Under the pieces are notes generated by a model. It was not told the origin of the DNA and made no database searches. It saw only the letters and a program-made list of their open reading frames with translations. The translations under genes and the position numbers were made by a program. A stretch of 64,000 nt of DNA, from positions 1 through 64,000 of the forward strand of contig CAJNOL010001333.1 of the NCBI GenBank assembly GCA_905250125.1, in the 5' to 3' direction. Of the stretch, positions 36,594 to 46,911 are shown in pieces (the first letter of the stretch is position 1; every line of letters begins with the position of its first letter). The DNA is from Rotaria sordida (taxonomy: Eukaryota; Rotifera; Eurotatoria; Philodinida; Philodinidae).

Positions 36594-36714
36594 CAGTGTT
36601 TTATCCAGAGGGGTGCCCGGGGGGGCCGCGCCCCCCCCCCCCCGAAAATAATTTTTCGCCCCCCCCGAAATTCCAAATCGCCCCTCCGGAGAAAAAATCC
36701 TGGATAAAACACTG
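36594..36714. mobile_element. hAT-type MITE, 121 bp
   Basis: Terminal inverted repeats CAGTGTTTTATCCAG and CTGGATAAAACACTG, with a GC-rich palindromic interior of C and G runs. It is flanked by a perfect 8-bp direct repeat AGAGCGCC (36586-36593 and 36715-36722), the expected hAT target duplication. Termini starting CAGTG also fit hAT. Perfect ends suggest recent insertion. Non-coding and non-autonomous. Confidence 0.93.
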
Positions 36715-36988
36715 AGAGCGCCCTATTTTTATTTTGCATTGTTGCTATTCGCTCATTATCTTTTATGTTTTTAAAATCATTTTTCTTAATTTAACATTCT
36801 CATTATTATAATCAGTGAATTAATTGACAAACATGTCTGTTTTACATATCCATTATATCTACAGCAGATCTGATGCACTATTATATATATTAATCAACTC
36901 ACAAAAAATGATGTTGATTATCTTTCAAAATTACAGCTTGATCAATTTTTCAATAAAACTAGAAAGTCTGACGCCTGTTATTCTTAAT

Positions 36989-37148
36989 TACTAAGGTCTG
37001 TAATGGAAACCTGTCTGTGATGGGGGGTATGTCTTTAATGGCGGGATGTCTGTAATGGGGGATTGTCTGTAATGGGAGGCTGTCTGTAATGGAGGTATGT
37101 CTGTAATGTTCTCTTTCTCCGTTGCTAAGTGTCTGTAATGGAGAGAGG
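36989..37148. repeat. TCTGTAATGG minisatellite
   Basis: Irregular tandem copies of TGTCTGTAATGG with G-rich spacers (for example TGTCTGTAATGGGGGATTG). It is related to the core of the larger array at 61438-62170. Confidence 0.8.
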
Positions 37149-37187
37149 GGGAGGGAGGGGGAGGGGGGGAGCCGCCAAAACTTGAAC

Positions 37188-37240
37188 TGAAAACTTACAC
37201 TCACTATTTTCTTCGAAAATATATGTGAGTTCCACAAAAA
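37188..37240. repeat. Dispersed repeat, copy 2
   Basis: ACTGAAAACTTACACTCACT followed by ATTTTCTTCGAAAATATATG. Partner of 34208-34262. Confidence 0.7.
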
Positions 37241-37416
37241 CTCTTTGTCATCATTATAAACATTGTAAATATAGAATAATATCTAAAGCTATTGTCCAAA
37301 AAAAGCTTATTAATAGCTTATCAGCTTTTAAGTGTTTTCTTGGATGTCGCTTACTAATAGGGGGCGCGAAGGAAAACAGTAAAAGTATGCTATGTACCGT
37401 CTTTGTGTTTCTAACA

Positions 37417-37437
37417 GACAAAACTGGTACGTTAACT
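37417..37437 (+). pseudogene. P-type ATPase phosphorylation-motif fragment
   Basis: The + strand reads DKTGTLT, the aspartyl-phosphate motif of P-type ATPases, right after an acceptor-like TTTGTGTTTCTAACAG. A stop follows three codons later, and neither flank shows the rest of an ATPase. Probably a stranded exon fragment. A chance heptapeptide match is possible but unlikely in 64 kb. Confidence 0.4.
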
Positions 37438-37582
37438 ATGAGACAATGAATCTTAGGTCTATCACTAGTTGGTAATGTGCGGTTCATGTTGATCTCACGC
37501 TGATAAATCAGATATAGTTTCATAGAATTACCATCTTTCGATCGTCTCTTTAATGGTCAAATTTTGAATGGTTAAGTTCTGT

Positions 37583-37712
37583 CGGTGTGGGTGTGAGTGT
37601 AACTCCTCTTTTATTTCCTACCGAAACCCATACCCACACCCACACACCCACCCACACCCACACCCATACCCATACCCATACCCATACCCACACCTAACGA
37701 CACCCACACCCA
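37583..37712. repeat. Telomere-like foldback 10
   Basis: GGTGTGGGTGTGAGTGTAAC, then a CT-rich loop, then a long C-rich arm with CCATACCCATACCCATACCC and CACCCACACCC. Confidence 0.85.
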
Positions 37713-37715
37713 TCT

Positions 37716-37880
37716 CCCATGGGAGACGCGGCACCCACATCCGGGAGATGCAGTCACCCGCCACTGGAGATGTATCATCTCCTTTAGAGATGCACATCCC
37801 CCCTCACAAGAAATGCCGTGTCTCCCGCGGGAGATGCGGCATCTCCATAGGGAGATGTGGGTGCATCTCCAAAATCCGGG
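37716..37880. repeat. GGGAGATG/CATCTCC palindromic minisatellite
   Basis: About seven alternating copies of GGGAGATGCGGCATCTCC-like palindromes at roughly 20-30 bp intervals, directly after the telomere-like arm. GC-rich compared with the surroundings. Confidence 0.75.
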
Positions 37881-38751
37881 ATATGTGACACTGCTGGTCT
37901 GTGTTATTTTCTTAAATTTAAATACCTTCATTTTAGCGACATTTTTCATAATTCTTGTTTTCTCAGTAATTCATATTTGTATTCTCGTGAAACAGCTAGG
38001 CTTGGTATGCCTTCTTCAATTCATAGATGTAGTCTCTGAGAAACGTCATTAATAGAAAAAAGGACCCAGATTTTTTTCTGAATGATAAAGTATTCCAGCT
38101 GTCTATGTTCTATACATATATAGTTTATTAACTTGATGAATGCTTCATTTGATCATCTCATTTCGACTGAAATACTTTCCTTGCCTATTGTAGACGATAG
38201 TTTTCTGATTTCATCTAATTATCATCATACTATTGGCTCATAAAAAAACACACAGTTCGCGACAGGTAGACCAGGAATATGAATGAGAAGCACATACAGA
38301 CTGAAGAAGCCCATAGTCTGTAAGCATCATATGTAAGTCATATTTGGTTATAGCACTGGCACTGATGTTATGTGGGTAGAGCAAAGAAAAAGATGCCTTT
38401 TCGTTTAACATCAGAGTGTATCATTACTAACGCTAACAGAGTCTGTCATGGGCAGGCCAGATCTACAAAGCATATATGTTGGATATCTAGCGTGACAGTA
38501 TTTAATCATAGAGTTTATTATCGATCACGAGCATTCAACTTCATCTGCTTGGTTAATGAAAATATGAGTTACGATATGTGAGGAACATGATGACGTAGTA
38601 GTTAATAAAAAATCTTATGTCAGTGTTCAGTTTTGATTGTTCTTTTTTCGACTGTTTTCTCGGTAGTTTTCTTTTCGTGAATAGACATTTGAACAAGCAT
38701 GGTAATATTTAATGACGAAAGATATAGATCTAAAAGAAATATTATTTTGCA

Positions 38752-38921
38752 GCTCTGCATTCTTTTCTCTACAACAACTACTGTTCGAATGCTTTTCACT
38801 ACATGAGAAAACTACAGAGGAGTCCGAAAGTTTCGAAGATCAATACGATACAGATCAAAGGTCTTTTCCATACATAGATATTGTCTCGCTCGAATTCACA
38901 GTGTATTCTAGAAGAAAATAA
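38752..38921 (+). CDS. Possible orphan terminal exon, function unknown
   Basis: After a TATTATTTTGCAG acceptor the frame reads FFSLQQLLFECFSLHEKTTE, then SFEDQYDTDQRSFPYIDIVS, and stops at 38921. AATAAATATG follows. Upstream exons were not found. Confidence 0.28.
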
Positions 38922-39144
38922 TAATAGATAATAAATATGTACCTGCTGTTCGAAGAAAAAAAGTTCTCAAATCATGTCAAACTCGTAATTTTCATGACAC
39001 ATATCCGAAAACTAGTTTGAAAACGAACTTGTATACGACATTCCTATTTCTGAAGAAAGCCCGATGAATTAGGACTGCAACAAATCCAGAGTCTTGTCAT
39101 TTGCTATACAAAAGCTTATATTTGATCTACACTAAGATTTGGAC

Positions 39145-39986
39145 TCAATTTTGAGGTTGGATCGAACCTTCAATAACCCAAATCCAGTTAGGCTCTGTAA
39201 GACAAAATATTAGAAAGATCATATGAATCTGAAGCTGCCAAAGTTGATACGAAAATGCTTTAGTATTTAGGATTTGGGTGTGGGTTTGAAATTTGTAAAA
39301 CTAATAGAGGTAGTATAACATTTGAAAACTTAAATATACAGAGTGTGAGTGCTGATGTAAGTGGTAGGTGGATGGAATCTGGATATGAGTATGTAAGTAG
39401 CTGTGAATGGATTAAAAGAAGTACAACACCTACACCCAAAATAAGTTCACCATAAAAAAAAACACAAACCTGCGAGAGATGAACTACTGTCATTAAAATT
39501 ACGTAGGCTCAGTGTCACTCCTAGGATTATTGAAACAATGATAATGACAGCCATAACTGCTACGACTATGGTAGTAAAAATACAACACTTTTGACAGTAA
39601 CATTTACTGCAACATTTAGAATGTTGCGGCGATGGTGTTGACTTTCTTGAAGGTAGCGTGCATTGATGATGTAATCCTTCTGGTACGGAATATGTTTCCA
39701 TCGCGTCTATTTCTGACATGTTAGGTAGATTAAACGATTGTCCCATGTATGGATGAGGCATTTCGAAGTTGTTCTCGTGATCCAAATTATGTTGGTTCAA
39801 CACAGTGTCAGCAGTAACATCGTCAACGCTTAATGCTTCTCCTGGAAACAGGTTTCCACAACCGTTAGTGAAAGATTGCGTAGTTTGCCTATAGTCGTAC
39901 ATGGATCTGCCATTATCAGCGACATAAACGTAGAAAGGTTGGAATGGATTCGATTTAGTACGAATATCATAAGACTCTTGTGCCAT
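39145..39986 (-). CDS. Single-pass membrane protein, two exons, family unknown
   Basis: Exon 1 is 39986-39470 and encodes a polar N-terminal region of about 130 residues (YDIRTKSNPFQPFYVYVADN, PYMGQSFNLPNMSEIDAMET). A Cys cluster follows (CCSKCYCQKCC), then a 25-residue hydrophobic helix (FTTIVVAVMAVIIIVSIILG). The juxtamembrane Cys could be palmitoylated (inference). A GTTTGT donor after SSSSLA and a strong TTTTGTCTTACAG acceptor lead to exon 2 (39194-39145), PNWIWVIEGSIQPQN then stop. The join is in phase, giving a protein of about 188 residues with a very short outer tail. The 275-bp intron is occupied mainly by telomere-like foldback 11. The ATG at 39986 is the first usable one. No family recognised. 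Confidence 0.55.
39270..39440. repeat. Telomere-like foldback 11 (inside an intron)
   Basis: TTTGGGTGTGGGTTTG at the start. The middle has GTGTGAGTGCTGATGTAAGT, the loop is GATTAAAAGAAGTACAACACC, and TACACCC ends it. Shares the AGAAGTACAACACC loop with other copies. Confidence 0.8.
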
Positions 39987-40062
39987 CAAGTCATCGATTC
40001 AAATCAAACTGGAACTTCAACCCCCTCCCCTAATGTTACTTAAACGCTGAAAGTTAAGAATA

Positions 40063-40612
40063 ATGGAAGCTTACGGCTTGCTTTCTATAGTTGTGAATAA
40101 AATTTTTCTATCTGAGAAATCACTGCCACTTGCAACACCACGCGTAGTTACTTCAGAAAGTAGCACTGATGGAGACGGCAAGCTCGTAAATTTATTTCGA
40201 CACTGTTTTTTTTCTTCTCTATCGTTCTTTTTTTTCCATTCTAGCGTTTGTGCAACAATATTTACATGCAAATACTTATAATGGCGCACCAGTGGCAAGA
40301 CGAGGTCAGCGATGCTTGCATTAAAGGTAAACAGTGACTGTTTCGCGTAAAAAATCGGACGAAACACACATAGGAATGAAAAAGAAGGCTAGGTATGCTA
40401 CATATTTTAACAAACACAATACAATCAGCGACGCCATACTTGTGAGAAATAACTTAGGTGGAGATGAACGGAGAAAAGTTGTGTTTGGAACGACAGAACG
40501 ACCAGAAATGCGTTCGATATCATTCGTTCGTTCAGACCGCGTTCGTAGTGTTCGCGTCGCCAGTATAGAGGCTGACGATAATACTTTATGGAATGACAAC
40601 AGTGAGAAATAA
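40063..40612 (+). CDS. Tentative three-exon gene, function unknown
   Basis: Proposed exons: 40063-40188 (MEAYGLLSIVVNKIFLSEKS...), ending at a GTAAAT donor; 40246-40325 (RLCNNIYMQILIMAHQWQDE), after TTTTCCATTCTAG and ending at GTAAAC; 40374-40612 (MKKKARYATYFNKHNTISDA, then GGDERRKVVFGTTERPEMRS and SFVRSDRVRSVRVASIEADD). The last part is strongly charged and coding-like. Phases agree if the 48-bp second intron ends at ACACATAG. It starts close to the divergent membrane-protein gene. Exon 2 boundaries are the weakest part; no domain recognised. Confidence 0.35.
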
Positions 40613-40622
40613 AGCGCGATGT

Positions 40623-40687
40623 AGGGTGTGGGTATGGATATTAATTTCATCAGATCATGCGCACCCACACCCACACAAACACACCCA
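40623..40687. repeat. Telomere-like foldback 12
   Basis: GGGTGTGGGTATGG, loop ATATTAATTTCATCAGATCA, then GCACCCACACCCACACAAAC and ACACCC. It sits between two convergent genes. Confidence 0.85.
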
Positions 40688-40767
40688 AAATTACAGCACA
40701 CTCTTTCTGGATGTATTTGTAATTTTTCTGAAAACTTTTCGTTGTTTAGAATGAAATTTCAATACAA

Positions 40768-43608
40768 CTATTCATCATGATCGCTAGATAAAAGAGAAAT
40801 ATTTTGATAAATTATAGCATATGCAGGATGATTAGGTGGTAACGACTTCCTGTAGATATGAAGAGCTTTCTCATAATTTTCTTTGCCTTGTTCATGATCA
40901 CCCATTTTTCTGTAAACTTCTCCAATATTGTTATATGTAGTACCGACTGAACTGTGCTCTGATGTTAGTAAGGTAATTTTTATTTGCAATGCATGGTGCA
41001 AATGTTCTAGTGCCATATGATAATTTTTACTAATTTGATGTGCACGTGCAAGGCTTGTGTGAGCATTCGCTATGTTCAAATGATTTGGAAAATTCTTGGA
41101 GAAAAAATCCAGCATTTTCTGATAATTTTCCAATGCAATTGAAATATGACCATATTCAAAGCATGTATTTCCAATGATGTCGAAAGCTCGTTCGATCTCT
41201 AAACAGTCATCGTGGCGGTGTTCCAATCTGATTGTAAGTGCTTTAATATAATTTTCAAGTGCTAGATCAATATTATTTTCTTGCTTGTGAGCATCTGCTA
41301 TCTGATTATACGTTGTTAAAAGTTGTGAATAATTTATATTCTGAGCCGTTAAACAAAACTCGATCGCTTTTCCGTAATTAATAATAGCTAGTTGGTAATT
41401 TTTCATTGTATGATAGACACTACCGATATTATGATAGGTAATAAAAGTTGATGAATGATTAGATTTTAATTGAATTTCGAGAGCACATTCCAGATTTGTC
41501 AACGCTTCTTCATAATTCTTCTCATCAATATGTATACAACCGATGTTACTGTAGGTTGCCGCTGTTTCGGGATGGTGAGAATGCAAACTATTGAGCTGAA
41601 TATTTAGTGCTTTGGTGAAGTATTCTAAGGCTATTTTATAACTTTTTTTACGATAATAGTGTGTGCCAATATTGTTAAATGTGAGTGCTAAATCAGAATG
41701 TGTAGGAGGTAGAAATTTTTCTTGAATATCAAGTGCTTTCTGATAATTTTGAAGTGCAAGTTCATAATTTGTGTTTGCTTCATAAGCCAAACCCATATTA
41801 TTGTAAATAGTTGCTGTATGTGGATGGTAAGCTGATGCTTCTGATGACCATGCTTGAAGCGCTCTTTGATAGAATTTTAGAGCGTTATCAATATCGCCTA
41901 CGCAACGCAAAACTTCACCAATGTTGCCAAAAAGCGAAGCGCATGATGAGACTGGCAATGGATAATATTTTGCTCTGATAGATAATGCCATTTCATAATT
42001 ATACATTGCTTGTTGACAATCTCCCATCTTAAAGTAGCAGGATCCTATATTGGTGTATGTATAAGCATAATCCAAATCATTTACAGGTAGTGTCGTTGCA
42101 TAAATGACAAGTGCTTGTTGGTAGTTTTTCAATGCTCTTTTCAAGTCACCTTTTTTGTCATAGCAAATGCCAATATTATTATAAACTGATCCGATTTCGG
42201 GATGCATGGTTGGGAGCTCTTTCAATAAGAGTCTATAGTACTGTTCAGCTTTATCAACTTCACCCATATTCATTAAAAGAACTCCAAAAGTAAATAGTGT
42301 TGGATGTGTTGCAATTTCTTGTTTAAAAAAGTCACTGAGTACTGTGAACTTTTCATCTGTATGATTAGCCAATGTTAATTTTATATACCATAATGTATCC
42401 GTGTATTTATCGACTTCGTCAACGTGGAATATTGTTCCAGGAAACAGCAGTATTTCATTTTCGCCTTTAATAAAACTGAAATCTTTCACATCGGCAAATG
42501 GCCTTGTAGGTATAGTCGAGTCGATTAATATTTCTAACAATACCGATTCAAAACACATATGACCCAGGCCAGTGCCGGCGAACCCACATGCCACATCAGA
42601 CGATATACTTGTTGAAAAAAAGGTATTTATAGAAATCAATTCTCCGATATTTTCTTGAAACATGAGTAACTCATCAACTGTCATCCACTGTCCTCGGTAG
42701 ACAATAAGCAATTTTTCAGTGTCGGTTATTGTAGACATCGACTTCGAATGTAGAGTTTTTAATTGGTTATAAAGATCAGCAATGAAAAGTCGATACTTGA
42801 AAACTAAATTAATGTTACGTGTTCGAAATGCTTTATTCAAAATACGATAGAGAAAACAGTCCCTAGTGTACCAAGTGATTGCATTATTAGGGATATAATT
42901 ATCATCGAAGTCGTCGATTTTTTTGAGCTCCGGAACATTATTTTTATATTGTGATCTGCATTCGTTTATCATATCTTTTTTTGCTGTGCTTGTTTCCCTG
43001 ACTGGCAGAGAAATTAGTAGCTCGATTAGTAAATTGAACCACATATATGTTGCTAGTTCTTTATTGAGAATTTGTGTCGTTTTTTCCGTTAATAATTTTT
43101 CCCCAGCGTTTTTTAAAACACTTATTGACGTTAGATTATTGCTATAGAAAGTTACATCGTTGTTCAGTTTTTCTATTAGAAGGTCATCGTTTACAAAAAT
43201 ACCGCCGATTTTTGTATAACTCTCTGTCCACTTTTTATGTTTTGTTGCGTCCGAACAAAATATATAGATGACTAACACTTGTGATAAGTCATGAACATGT
43301 GTAACTACGCCTTCTCCGTCAGATCCAGATGTAATTAAAAAGACTTTTTCGTTACCGACGGATCTTATATAATTAATACATTCGTCAGCGTTGCTATAGA
43401 GGCTTAAATAGTTCACAATAGAGCGCAAATGCATGTTTCTCTGTGAAGTATTTTCATTATTAACATCCATCCAGACGATAGAAAAGTCTTCTAGATTGTT
43501 TTCATTCTCGATCAAGTGCAATGCTTCACTGTTTGTAATTGATGGTGTCTTGCTCGACAGGCCAGGAAGTTCGATAAGCGTGTGTGATTGTAAACTTGGA
43601 TTATCCAT
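40768..43608 (-). CDS. NAD+-dependent arginine ADP-ribosyltransferase with TPR array
   Basis: Single uninterrupted exon of 946 residues. Residues 1-290 form the bdelloid-type N-terminal region (IVWMDVNNEN, ECINYIRSVGNEKVFLITSG, LVIYIFCSDATKHKKW). The ART core shows the R-S-E pattern: Arg in VYRGQW (305), STS at 332-334 in FFSTSISSDVACGFAG, and the ExE pair 383/385 in GENEILLFPGTIFHVDEV. These ART enzymes transfer ADP-ribose from NAD+ to Arg. From about 435 to the end run about a dozen kinesin-light-chain-like TPRs (TYTNIGSCYFKMGDCQQAMY, TYNNIGEVYRKMGDHEQGKE), probably for partner binding. No signal peptide, so it probably acts in the cytosol. The ATG at 43608 is the first in frame. All key residues are present and it appears functional. 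The relic at 32397-33790 is a paralogue. Target unknown. Confidence 0.96.
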   Translation of the reverse strand: MDNPSLQSHTLIELPGLSSKTPSITNSEALHLIENENNLEDFSIVWMDVNNENTSQRNMHLRSIVNYLSLYSNADECINYIRSVGNEKVFLITSGSDGEGVVTHVHDLSQVLVIYIFCSDATKHKKWTESYTKIGGIFVNDDLLIEKLNNDVTFYSNNLTSISVLKNAGEKLLTEKTTQILNKELATYMWFNLLIELLISLPVRETSTAKKDMINECRSQYKNNVPELKKIDDFDDNYIPNNAITWYTRDCFLYRILNKAFRTRNINLVFKYRLFIADLYNQLKTLHSKSMSTITDTEKLLIVYRGQWMTVDELLMFQENIGELISINTFFSTSISSDVACGFAGTGLGHMCFESVLLEILIDSTIPTRPFADVKDFSFIKGENEILLFPGTIFHVDEVDKYTDTLWYIKLTLANHTDEKFTVLSDFFKQEIATHPTLFTFGVLLMNMGEVDKAEQYYRLLLKELPTMHPEIGSVYNNIGICYDKKGDLKRALKNYQQALVIYATTLPVNDLDYAYTYTNIGSCYFKMGDCQQAMYNYEMALSIRAKYYPLPVSSCASLFGNIGEVLRCVGDIDNALKFYQRALQAWSSEASAYHPHTATIYNNMGLAYEANTNYELALQNYQKALDIQEKFLPPTHSDLALTFNNIGTHYYRKKSYKIALEYFTKALNIQLNSLHSHHPETAATYSNIGCIHIDEKNYEEALTNLECALEIQLKSNHSSTFITYHNIGSVYHTMKNYQLAIINYGKAIEFCLTAQNINYSQLLTTYNQIADAHKQENNIDLALENYIKALTIRLEHRHDDCLEIERAFDIIGNTCFEYGHISIALENYQKMLDFFSKNFPNHLNIANAHTSLARAHQISKNYHMALEHLHHALQIKITLLTSEHSSVGTTYNNIGEVYRKMGDHEQGKENYEKALHIYRKSLPPNHPAYAIIYQNISLLSSDHDE

Positions 43609-44365
43609 ATGTCTTTCAATAGTTTTTTTTTGTTTTAAATGACACGAAAACTACTATTAATTATTGAATGCAATGATTATTAATAGAATCTAAAGAATGC
43701 AAGCAAAATTCTAATGGATAGAACAGATAAATTAATTAACTAGAACGTAGAGAAGGAAGCGTGTCAATGTAATTTCTACAAACTTCATATGTGAAGCATA
43801 AAGGAATGCCTTTAGTCTTAAAAGAGAAATTCTATCATATTTGTCGAGTTTTCTGATGGAGGTGACTGTCATGATTTCGAAAAATGTTTTCACAGTGTGT
43901 GGCAAGTATGTTTGATAGACTTTTAGACACATTTCAAAGTCTATGGGACAAACTGGAAGATTTAATTTTCGCTGTATATATTTTAATAGTCATGAATAAC
44001 TGTGTTGCATAAATGTTGATTATGTTAAAGAATACCTGAGCCACCAACTATTTCAGTTTCACAGCTTGTATTTTGTAACACATGTTTTGCACTAATAGAG
44101 ACGAATTCGAATAACAAAATTCCATGTGCATAAGAAGTTTGACTGTGAGAAGAAAAAGAATCTGAATTCTGTTCGTTACATATATTTACCTTTTGATTTC
44201 GCCATCATCGCATGACATTGAATCGAAAAAAGCAGAGAAAATATGTTGCGCATTTGAAACAATGCATTTGCCTATTTTTTCCGTTCTCGTCAACTTACGA
44301 GAAAGTCGCACATGTGAAAAGAGAACATCAAAAAATGCATATACCATCTCATGCAGTCAACATTT

Positions 44366-44512
44366 AGGGATGAGCGTGGGTAAAGATGTGGAGTGTGTGT
44401 GACGTGTGTATGGGTGTGGGTGTCGGGTATGGATTTGATTATTGGTACTGGTAGCCGTACATGAGAAGTACACACGTACCCGCATCCATACTCATATTTA
44501 CGTCCACACCCT
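44366..44512. repeat. Telomere-like foldback 13
   Basis: AGCGTGGGTAAAGATGTGGA, GTGTATGGGTGTGGGTGTCG, loop ATGAGAAGTACACACGTACC, then CGTCCACACCC. The loop is a variant of the shared AGAAGTACA motif. Confidence 0.8.
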
Positions 44513-44675
44513 TTCTTTTTATCATCTGCAACTTTTTACATTTAATTGCATTTCAGTTTAATGTACTTATGCATTTCACAACGTCCTAGTTTCGACTAGA
44601 TTTCAATAAAAACCATGCATTTACTTAATATAAATATATAAGATCAGTTCTTTATCCTTATCTTACTTTTTTCAT

Positions 44676-44709
44676 TGGGTGTGGGTGTTGTCTCTTTCCA
44701 CCCACAACC
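44676..44709. repeat. Telomere-like foldback 14 (minimal)
   Basis: TGGGTGTGGGTGTTGTCTCTTTCCACCCACAACC. The loop is the reverse complement of the shared AAGAGACAACACC form, so this copy is inserted in the opposite orientation. One of the shortest members. Confidence 0.85.
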
Positions 44710-45691
44710 TTTTTAAAATCAAAGTATGAAACATATTTGATCGATCTATATTAATTATATTAAATTCACATGAATAGAAATTCTCTTATTACTGATACAA
44801 ATATGTTAATTATCGCAATTAAAATGAGTTTCTTTTAATTCAAAAAAATATTATTTAATTATAAATAGAATTAGTGTTCAATTTTCTACAAATTATTTCT
44901 TCGTTTTGATGAAGGACTTATTGTGACTCATAAAAATAAATGTGATGAATTTTAGAGAAGCTTGTACGAAATTCTTTAGGCATCAATATATTAAATAATA
45001 CGTTATTTATTCAATGATAATAAAATAAAGTTTTATTTCTTTAAATTTTTGACTGATGACTTTTTGTCATTCAAGAATGATCCAGCAGCAAGAGAAAAAC
45101 TTTTATGATCTTTATTTATCAGAATATGATTATACAAGAAGTATGATTTTTCTTTGCTAAAGGAGTTATATTGATGAATCTTAATAAACATTTATATCAT
45201 GAACATTATACAGAAGTCTATTATTCATAAGATGAATAGGAAAAATCAGGAATTTATTAGTTTAATACAGCTCAATTTAATTCAAGTTATATACAGGTGT
45301 TATAGGAAACTTATATAGAGAAACAATTTTTTGAATTTGTTCGATTTGTTAAAAAAGCATTGTACAACTTAATATTATCATGAAGTTTTAATCTTTCTTT
45401 CTAAAGAGATTCTTTGCCAAATTTTGTTGTATATTAATTAGCAAAAAATAAATATTTGATAGTGTTATTAAACAAAATAGATAGACATTTATAAAGAAAA
45501 ACACAGGAAGTAATATGAAATGTCCTATTGAATGAATTTGTTTCTTTGATGAAGAAATGCATCCAATTGTCAATCAGAACATGAACAATAGATTTGTACA
45601 TATCCATCAATAGCTGATCTTATTTGTGAAAATTATTATAGAATCTTTTGTATGTTCTATTTCGATAGATCTTATTATATATAAGAAGGTC

Positions 45692-46195
45692 AAAAAAAGT
45701 GAGCTTCAAAGTGCGTAAACTTCAACTTTGGAGCTCACCTTTGCATCCAGATTGTATGAAATAATTCTTAAAACTACTGAACCGTCCTAAAAGTTTTGTC
45801 CAAAAATAGAACTAAAGTACTCACAACCCGAAAGTACCATTCCCAAAACAGAACAAAGGTACTAACTACCCAGAAGTATCATTCCCAAAACGGAACAAAA
45901 TTACTCACTACGTGGAAGTGTCATTCCCATAACGGGACACAATTACTCACAACCCAGAAGTATCATTCCTAAAACAGAGCAAAAGTACTCACAATCCGAA
46001 AGTGTCATTCCCAAAAAGAAACAATTGTGCCGTTTTGGGAATGATGCTTCCCGGTAGTGAGTACTTATGGTCTGTTTTGGGATAAGACCTTTCTCGGACA
46101 GTTCAGTCGTTTTAAGAATTAATTGTTAAAATATGGATGCGTAAGTGAGCTCCAAATTTGTGGTTTACGTGTGGAGCTCACATTTTTTGACGATA
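45692..46195. mobile_element. FB-like foldback with internal ~43-bp tandem repeats
   Basis: The left end GTCAAAAAAAGTGAGCTTCA and the right end TTTGGAGCTCAC...TTTTTTGAC are inverted copies of about 105 bp. Each contains its own GAGCTC-centred inner inverted repeat. The middle holds five or six copies of a unit like AAAGTACTCACAACCCGAAA followed by GTNTCATTCCCAAAACNGAA, one of them inverted on the right side. ATATAAG occurs next to both ends and may be part of a target duplication. No coding capacity. Confidence 0.85.
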
Positions 46196-46911
46196 TAAGG
46201 ACATAAATTGTGACAGCAAAATGTACATATAACGAGTGTGGCGCTATAGAGAGGATCTACTCATAGACCTCAGATCTATATTCGATTGGATATAATATCT
46301 ATTTGATGCACCTTTGTGTTTTGTCAGTCAATATAAGTATAATTCTATGAAGATATTGTTATCGTGCTGTCAGTTTGAATGTTTTATTAACCGTCGTAGA
46401 AAAAATATGATTCCGATCAACAAAACATAAAATGAAACTCAAAGTAGTAAAAAATCTAATACAATCCCATTTGCTAATCTTATAGTTTTTTTTTTAAGAA
46501 AAATCGTATATAAAGAGTGCATTATAAACTGAGATAAAAAATACACTTAGTTCTATTACTTTTTTTTGTATTGCTGATGATTCATAAAAAATTTCAATTA
46601 TATTCATGAAATTTCAGAACTATTTAGTTTAATTTGTTCTTCATGATCGAGATAAATATGAAAATTTATTTATGTTAATCTATTGTAATGTGAATATAAT
46701 ATGGTGTTTACATTTAAATCAACTTTTAATGTCAAATACTATCGAAATTAAGTTTTACTTAATAAAGCACTAGATTCCATAAGCAGTTGGAGAGTAAGAA
46801 CACTTTAGTTTATATTGAATTTTCTTTCGATATAATAATGGTCAATAGAAACGAGAATGATTTTATTTATGAAAATATATAGAAAACATGTGTCAAAAAT
46901 CAATTTTACCA

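Larger units (their letters stand above)
33791..39144. other. Repeat-dense intergenic stretch
   Basis: Contains a foldback (33986-34207), a telomere-like foldback (35865-35958), a hAT-type MITE (36594-36714), a minisatellite (36989-37148), a P-type ATPase motif fragment (37417-37437), another telomere-like foldback (37583-37712), GGGAGATG palindromic repeats (37716-37880) and a possible orphan exon (38752-38921). No complete gene. Confidence 0.55.
43609..46911. other. Gene-free stretch with foldbacks
   Basis: Two telomere-like foldbacks (44366-44512, 44676-44709) and an FB-like element (45692-46195). Otherwise AT-rich, with no supported coding sequence. Confidence 0.55.

Noticed and set aside
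39145-39175. tRNA T-arm-like GGTTCGATCC on the minus strand
   Set aside because: No acceptor stem, D arm or anticodon arm fits around it. No tRNA or rRNA gene was found in the window.
45800-46030. CRISPR-like ~43-bp repeats
   Set aside because: Direct tandem units without spacers, enclosed by inverted ends.
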